Below are positions 57,562 through 64,000 of a stretch of 64,000 nucleotides of DNA, piece by piece. Both the position numbers and the translations under genes were made by a program. Under the pieces are notes generated by a model, which searched no databases, was not told the origin of the DNA, and was given only the letters and a program-made list of their open reading frames with translations. Numbering within the stretch: position 1 is the first letter of the stretch; each line of letters begins with the position of its first letter. This DNA comes from Paramyrothecium sp. XJ0827 (Eukaryota; Ascomycota; Sordariomycetes; Hypocreales; Stachybotryaceae): contig JAJFPB010000002.1 in the NCBI GenBank assembly GCA_020881915.1, forward strand, positions 5,405,001 to 5,469,000, read 5' to 3'.

Positions 57562-60363
57562 TCATGGGTCAAACAGGAACTCTTGCTGAACCTCAATGAC
57601 TGAGCGGCTGACCACATGATCGGGATGGCTGCTTGTAGCCAGTGTGATTTGGTATGAGCCAGCCACAACTTTCCACTTTCCTGACCCATCGTCCCAAAAT
57701 GCAGCAGCATCCTTGCCAAAAGATATGCTCACACTTTCTTCTCTTCCCGGCTCAAGACTCAGCTTGGCATATCCTGCTAGTTCTTTGATTGGTCTCTCCA
57801 ATACACCGCAGCTTGGGGCTTCAACATAGACTTGCAGAACATGAGCGCCCACACGCTCGCTAATGTTTTTGACGGTCGCAGTGACGGTGACCTCCGAACT
57901 CTGGTCATTTGAAAGGCTTCCAGTGACCGAAACGAGGGTGACTTCAAAGTCTGAGTAACTCAGACCATAACCAAATGGAAATTGAACTTCCTTGTCCTGA
58001 TGCCAGTGGCGATCGAAATGACGGTAGCCGACAAACACCCCTTCGACATATTCTACCTCTTTCGTAGTCTGCGAATCGAGCCCGAAGTGGCCGAAACACG
58101 CAGTATCGCTATACTTTCGTGGCCACGAGACGGGCAGTCTACCCGACGGGTTGACTGTTCCGAATAGTACATCAACGATGGCGTTGCCAACCTCCTGGCC
58201 GGCGTACCAACCTTGAACAAGACCCGCAACTTCTGCCAGCCAGGGAAGCTCGACAGGGACACCAGTATTAACAATAACCACTGTGTTGGGGTTTGCCCCT
58301 GCAACGGCAGACACAAGAGCGTCTTGTTTTCTTGTATCATATGGCGGGAGAACCATAGCAGCCATGTCTTGGCCTTCTGACTCCCATTGATAGGTATTCC
58401 CAACAAAGACGAGTGCTATGTCAGCTTCTCTGGCTAGCTTGACAGCTTCCTCTTGTAGGTTCCGCTCCATTTCAGACTGCGACACAAAACCGACATGAGC
58501 GCATAACTGCTTGTCAAGGATATGACTGTCGGAAATGCTGACGTCTGGCATGCTGGTGGTAACCTCAATGCTGTAGGATTTGCCGGCCTCAAAGTAATAC
58601 TGTGCTCGTGTCTCGTCTTGGCAACCCGCAATGAAAGCCATGGCGTCAACTATGGCTGTGTCCTGAGAGGCTACATGATCCCCATTGACACTAAGCTTCG
58701 TGACGCCTGCGCCAGAAAGACTGAGGTAATGCGACCCTGTTTCTGTCGGGGTGTAAGTGCCACTCATCCGAGCACTCATAGCAGAGGCTTTGATGTTGAC
58801 CTGATCATGGGTGGTGAAGTAACTGCGCTGCACCTGTTGCGTCTTTAAGACGCTACCCGTACAATCATTCGTAGCAAAGTAGTCCACGTCGAAGCCCTGG
58901 GTACCTTGTCGGTTGGCGATTCCCTGGACGAAGTCGGGCAGAGATCGATAAACTTCGCATCCTATATTGCCTATTAGTGGATGCCTTCCGGGTAGTCTTT
59001 GATGTTGGACCAGTCTTAGCTTCATTTAAGGCTTACCTTTAGAATATGTCAATTCAACCTGGGATCCATAACGCTCCCTGAATGCTTGCAGGGGACTGAT
59101 TTTATAATGGCAGGTCAAAAATGAGCTGCCACCACCATGCGCAGATGCATAATCCGCAAGCGGCCCCAAAATCGCAATTTTTCGAGTTCTCGTGAGCTCT
59201 ATTGGTAGAATCTGATTTTTGTTCTTCAGGAGAACCATGCCCGCAGCGCCGCCCTCTCTGATGAAAGCACGATGTTCTGGCAGATCAACAGATGTCTCGG
59301 GGGGGGTCGGCCGACGGTCTGCAAACTTGCCGACTCGGTCGAGAAGAACAAGGAATGCTCGAACCCGCGCATCAATGTGTGATTCAGTTATTGTGCCCTC
59401 TTCCAGCGCCTGATGCACTTTGGAAGCCGCGGTGTGTCTTGCCGGGCCGGGCATTTCGAGATCAAGCCTACGTGGAACGTTCGTTAGTGTATGCTTCATC
59501 CATTGACTAGCAAAAGACCCACCCATTTGCGATACAATCAGTGGTCGAAGCTGCTCCCCAATCACTCATGGTCAGGCCATCGAACTTCCATTCATCGCGC
59601 AAAACCTGAGTCATCCAGGTGGATGTTGCATCTATGTAACTGCCGTTGATCTTGGGGTATGCAGTCATAATTGTCCAAGGCTTCGCATTTTTAACAGCTA
59701 TTTCGAAGGGCTTGAGGTATATTTCGCTGCAATCGCATCAAAAAGTGTTAGCACCAGATGACGAGATTCGATACGAGAGGATCTGTATGTAGAGGGATAG
59801 CGAATTTGATAGGTGTTTGTGAAATAGTGAACTGACCGAAGTGCTCTCTCTGAAATAGTCTCGTTTAGAACAAATCGACGAGTATCTTGTTCGTTTGCAA
59901 AGAAATGTTTCAGCGAGGGTGCAACGCGCTCGTCTTGCAGGCCCTTGATGTATTCACTTGCCAGGCTACCAGCAAGCAGTGGGTCCTCGGAGAACGATTC
60001 AAAGTTTCGACCACCCAAAGGCGACCTATGGATGCAAACAGTTGGACCAAGCAAAACATAACTTCCCTTCGTTTGTGTCTCTTGAGCAAGGGCCCTGCCA
60101 ACTCGTCTGGCCAGTGTGCGATCAAAAGTAGCGGCAAGAGAGACACATGCTGGGAAGCAGGCGGCTGGGGTACCGTCTATGAAGGTCTCGCCTCTTGCGC
60201 CGCTGGGACCATCGGTGACTTTCAAAGACGGAATGTTGAGACGCTGGATCTCGTGTGTCTCCCAGAAGTTTTTGCCGGCGAGTAGCAAGATCTTCTCGTC
60301 CAAGCTTAGCTCCCCAAGCAGATTATCCACGTCAACAGTTGTCATTGTCGCAAAGGCACACAT
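57562..60363 (-). CDS. GH3 beta-glucosidase with inserted PA14 domain
   Basis: Four exons (60363-59837, 59726-59523, 59467-59037, 58961-57562) give 853 aa, the usual size for PA14-containing fungal GH3 enzymes. Marks in order are VDNLLGELSLDEKILLLAG, VTDGPSGARGE, and GRNFESFSEDPLLAG with SLKHFFANEQDTRR. The nucleophile Asp lies in GLTMSDWGAAS (residue ~231). LLKNKNQILPIE follows, then a PA14 insert from ~390 to 540 (MSGTYTPTETGSHYLSLSGAG). It ends with a second alpha/beta domain and a fibronectin III-like C-terminus (FPFGYGLSYSDFEV). No signal peptide is seen, pointing to an intracellular enzyme hydrolysing imported beta-glucosides. A second ATG at 60345 is equally plausible. It is divergent from the MFS gene at 61058. 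Confidence 0.94.
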
Positions 60364-61057
60364 GAAGAGTAAGTTACGAGGGTGTTTGAAGAAGGTTGTG
60401 GTGTATTTTTCAAGAGCATCAGAAGGAGATATTTAATTTTTGGCTAACTTACTCAATATGGTGATTCTACGGCAGCGCCAACAGTGAACCCACAGTTTGT
60501 CCGTTCTTATTCCGCCTACTTCTTCATTTAGCGAATTTTACGAGCTTGATAGTCCGACCACATCGATGATACAGAAGGCGTGGCTTGCCGGTTTCGGGAA
60601 CAAATTGAATCTCCGAGGCTGGCCCCTCTGTGGAGGTTGCTAAAACATCTAGGGACTTCTCTAGCTCGCAACAGCTGCATATTTGCCAGCTTTTACAAAC
60701 CACTAGGAGCGTAATGGACTGGTTGAGCACACTACCAGTACCCACACTTTCTCCGTCGATTGTCCGCGATTGTGTCCTCTCCACCGTTCTACACTCTCCG
60801 CAATCCCCGGACTCCAGAAAACACTAATGTTTGCTATTCACGCGACCACATCATATGGGTCTGCACATTTGGGGTGGCGCGATTCCGGGGTAGGCTTGGG
60901 ATCTCATCATGCTCGGTCCCTCCGGTGCTGCCTATATATATCGACCCTCGAGCTGGAGAGCTTGCAAGATCTGCACCTAACATATCATTCTGAGTTTTGA
61001 CAAGCACCTCCTTCTCTTGTGCTCTCATCCGGTGCTTCCACGATTCTCAATTCTGCG
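60364..61057. promoter_or_regulatory. Divergent promoter of GH3 beta-glucosidase and MFS transporter
   Basis: 694 bp separate the two start codons. It holds an XlnR-type GGCTAA at 60442-60447 near the GH3 side. CreA-type CCGGGG motifs lie at 60885-60890 and, inverted, at 60805-60810. A TATATATA at 60933-60940 is placed 118 bp before the MFS ATG. Each motif is short and may be fortuitous, but together they match a sugar-induced, glucose-repressed promoter. Confidence 0.5.
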
Positions 61058-62984
61058 ATGACTATGCAAGACTCCAAAGAAATGGGCTCGGTTGCCCATG
61101 CTGAGACTTCCCCGGCTTCCGACTTCGTCAACGAACCAGGGCAGCACTTCCTGATGGACGCAGCCCTGAACCGCTTCCAGAAGCACCAGCATTCCATGAC
61201 AGTCTCAGAGGCACTGAAAGAAAGCTGGAAGCCAGTTCTATGGTGTGAGTTGATCTACTGTGTGACAGTCACTTCGACACTTCAAGCTAACTGCTGGAAA
61301 ACAAGGTGGTTACATGTTTCTCGTGTGTGTCATGTATGGATATGACGCATTGGCCGGAAGTGTTGTCATTTCCATCGAAGAGTTCCGCAAAGACTTTGGA
61401 TTCCGGTTCGGAGAAGAATACGTCGTCAGTGCAGATTGGCAGCTTGGATTCCAGGCAGGCTTCTTCCTTGGTATGTGGTTAAGAACGTCCGTTTCAAGCA
61501 GCCATGAACAATCGATGGCTTGCCTCAATACAGTGCTGCTACCCTTATTGCACATGCTAACCATTCGTCTGGCATAGGCCTCATCTTAGGCGGAATGGCC
61601 GTGGGTCCCGCGGTTGAACGATTCGGACGGAAATGGACCATTGCAGGCTTTTACGTTATCAACATCGCTGGTGTCTTTTTGCAGTGGTTTAGTACCACAC
61701 CAGCTCACTTCTTCGGAAGCAAGTTGCTAACTGGTTTTCCCCTTGGTGCCTTCGCAACCATTGCACCGACATATGCCTCTGAGATGTCACCCCTTGTTGT
61801 CCGTGGCGCTATTACTGGGGGGATGAATCTCGCCATTGTGCTTGGCAATACAATTGGATACGGAGTTCTACGAGAGGCCTCCAAATACTCTGGAGATCTG
61901 ACCTATCGAATTATGTTCGCTGTTCAGTGGGGATTCGTTGGGCTTTGTCTTGCTATCTTACCGTTCATGCCCGAGTAAGTCGACTACGCCATTTACATCA
62001 CAGTGTCTTTTTCAACACTGACGTCCTTGTCATTGCCCAGGTCACCCTATTGGTTCATTTCTCACGGTAACGAAGACCGAGCTCGAGCTGTCTTGGGCGA
62101 GCTTCATGATTCATCCTACGATGTTGATGGACGTATTGCAGAGATCAAATCAGCGCTTCGCCTCGAAACAGAGTCCCAGCAAACTCAGGGAACATTCAAG
62201 GATTGCTTTAACAAGGAGAACTGGAAGCGAACTCTTGTTGCGGCGATGGCATTTGTTATCCAGAACTTTTCAGGAATGGGGTGGGTCGTCGGCTACATGA
62301 GCTATTTCATGCAACTGGCTGGCATGTCCGCCGCAAAGTCATTTGACATGACGGTAGTTATCTCAGGAGTCATGGTTGTTGGAAATATGTGCAGCTGGTT
62401 CTTGGTTGAGTACCTGGGACGTCGCGGTACTCTCCTTTATGGTTCGAGTATCCTCCTGGTCTCTCTTCTTATCATCGCAATTGTCGCGGTCACTTCGACG
62501 AATCAGAGCGCCTTGACGGCACAAATAGCACTGATGGCTATTTGGGGGTTTTGTAAGTGGACTGCTCTTTGACATCACCTCACCTGTTACGCTAAAATCT
62601 GACACGGATATAGCGTACCAAGCAACACTTGGTGCCGTCGCTTGGCCAGTGGCTTCGGAAAACGCGACTTCGTCTCTCCGCACGCCTACTCAAGCGATTT
62701 GCACAATCGCTAACTCTATAACTGCCTCCATCTGGGGTCTCTCGTTGCCATACGCTGTAAACCCTGACAAGGGTAATCTGCAGGGCAAGATCGGATTCAT
62801 CTACGCGGCTCTCCTGGTCTTGTCCGTCATCTTTATCTTTTTTTACGTTCCCGAGACCAAGGGCAGAACATACTCTGAGATAGATCAGCTATGGCAGTTG
62901 CGTGTGCCACCTAGGGAGTGGTCTCAACACAATCTCGATGTCGCTCAGGACACCAAGGCGAAAGAGGATGAGGAGCATTGTTAA
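61058..62984 (+). CDS. MFS maltose/alpha-glucoside-type sugar transporter
   Basis: Five exons (61058-61244, 61306-61470, 61578-61974, 62041-62552, 62614-62984) encode 543 aa with 12 predicted helices. The MAL-type signature is visible: YGYDALAGSVV after helix 1, WQLGFQAGFFLGLILGGMAV across intron 2, VERFGRKWTI, and PTYASEMSPLVVRGAI. PESPYWFISHGNEDRARAVL is rebuilt across intron 3, then SYQATLGAVAWPVASE, and FYVPETKGRTYSEIDQLW closes the core. The family imports disaccharides by proton symport at the plasma membrane. Paired with the GH3 enzyme it would feed cellobiose- or gentiobiose-like sugars to intracellular hydrolysis; the actual sugar is inferred. Confidence 0.94.
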
Positions 62985-63287
62985 GCTTCTGCATTCCCCC
63001 AAAGACTCCAGTTGACAAACTTCTCCCCATTGCCATTTTTGAGAGCAGCTCTTTCTTTCAGCAAGTATGTCATTGGATTCTGGGTCGCATGGGTCTGTTC
63101 TCACACTTTTGGTCTGCTGAACTCGGGATTATAAAGCTCTTGTACTCATATACGTGAGAAACGCGATGGTCCTTGTACTGCAAAGTGAATATTTCTCTGT
63201 TAGCTACACTTGGAGTTCGAAAGAATCATCTTTTTTTTGTCTTCTCTATTACATTTATGCCCTCACTTGCCCAGCCACAACCGCCTT
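62985..63287. other. Intergenic, convergent 3' flanks
   Basis: Short AT-rich interval; nothing recognised. Confidence 0.5.
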
Positions 63288-64000
63288 CTATCTGATTGGG
63301 TGATTTTCGTATAGCATTGCGCTCACCGCTGCATTCAATTCTAAGCTGGCAAGAATATGGGCGAACTCTGTTAAGTAGGATTGTGCCTTCTCCTCTATCG
63401 AATGTGTGTCTTCGAGGCCTCCTCTTACGTTGAGAAGGCTAGCGGCTATTCTGCGAATCTGGTGGATCTTGCGGATGCCGGAGTTAGCAACAGCTATTCC
63501 GTGGATGCGTCCCTGTATCTGCCGCATTCACTCACAAGAGAGAATCCATTCAGTTCGAGAACTCGAGGCGAGCTTTTCTGCAGAATGTTGAGTAGCCTCT
63601 GAGCAATAGGCTCGTGAATGCTCCAGAGCCTAACACTGTATCTCTGCTCCCCAGGTCGACTCCTCTGATTAGTCCCACATATTGCAGATTCCATCTCATC
63701 GCCGCAGTAGGCAGTGGATAGATCGAACAATATCTCAAGGAGGGAGACTGTGAAGTACAGACAATTTATCTGTACTGAGGCATGTGCAAGCTCCGCCCCT
63801 TGATTTGATCCGTTCGGCATCGAGTAGCTATCCTCAGCACCATGATTCGACATGACGTTTTCCAATTTCTCGGAGAGCTCTTGAGCCACCTTAAGACGTC
63901 TTTCAAATGACTGAATCTTGCTCCCGTCAATTATTTGGGAGTCACTCAACGAAAGACCAAGAGAACTTAGATGTGGCTCCAGGCTCGCAAAACATGGCCG
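63288..64000 (-). CDS. 3' part of a gene, possibly a fungal transcription regulator (partial)
   Basis: Two overlapping minus-strand frames look coding. One enters from the right edge (SDSQIIDGSKIQSFERRLKV, then VQINCLYFTVSLLEILFDL, IAQRLLNILQKSSPRVLELN). The other ends at 63288 (HGIAVANSGIRKIHQIRRIA, ..., LASLELNAAVSAML). Both are helical and resemble the C-terminal half of AflR-type or other Zn2Cys6 regulators, but no DNA-binding domain is inside the window. They join near 63510-63530, where the only in-frame GT..AG pair would make a 17-nt intron. A frameshift or an unseen splice choice is therefore needed. It lies beside the GH3/MFS pair and could regulate it. Confidence 0.5.

Overview
The window looks like nuclear DNA of a filamentous ascomycete (Pezizomycotina, probably a plant-associated Sordariomycete). 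Genes are monocistronic and mostly split by short GT..AG introns of about 40-125 nt. The families are typical of these fungi: HET-domain proteins, a Clr5-ankyrin protein, a CYP68/CYP503-like P450, a PL3 pectate lyase, GH3 and GH5 glycosidases, sugar permeases and small cysteine-rich secreted proteins. There are no rRNA genes, CRISPR arrays or intact transposons. The one RNA gene I can support is a tRNA-Ser(AGA). Species cannot be named from this alone. All exon joins were worked out by eye; for most genes the exon lengths sum to a multiple of three.

Layout. 1-120: tail of an unidentified plus-strand gene. 239-4715: intracellular GH5 hydrolase and MFS sugar permease, divergent, sharing a promoter with a perfect 16-bp inverted repeat. 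4814-5711: SDR. 5712-8526: no recognisable gene. 8527-9050: 8-Cys secreted protein. 9680-11539: HET protein 1. 12016-12749: small membrane protein. 13843-15608: reticulon with a long amphipathic tail. 16149-16556: single-TM hypothetical protein. 18760-22324: Clr5-ankyrin protein. 22658-23641: CmcJ-like oxygenase. 24186-24592: 12-Cys secreted protein. 26292-27562: wax-synthase-like MBOAT. 28295-29932: HET protein 2. 29933-33469: gene desert. 33470-41242: MFS transporter, DUF3468-type regulator, SDR and P450, resembling a small catabolic or detoxification cluster without a backbone synthase. 44410-45193: PL3 pectate lyase. 46135-53038: jacalin-like lectin, HET protein 3 and a multi-pass membrane protein, all on the plus strand. 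54223-54303: tRNA-Ser. 54855-55440: carbohydrate-binding-like pseudogene with RIP-type stops. 56073-56723: isochorismatase-like protein. 57562-62984: GH3 beta-glucosidase and maltose-type MFS, again divergent. 63288-64000: 3' part of a gene running off the right edge.

Functional reading. Two glycosidase/sugar-permease pairs at opposite ends, each with shared divergent promoters carrying CreA-type (SYGGGG) motifs, fit oligosaccharide uptake and hydrolysis. The pectate lyase and two Cys-rich secreted proteins fit a plant-associated life. Three HET proteins, a Clr5-ankyrin protein and the lectin/HET/membrane-protein run form an allorecognition- or immunity-like accessory set. The lectin-HET-membrane run is the best candidate here for an undescribed system, but that is inference from proximity and domain type.
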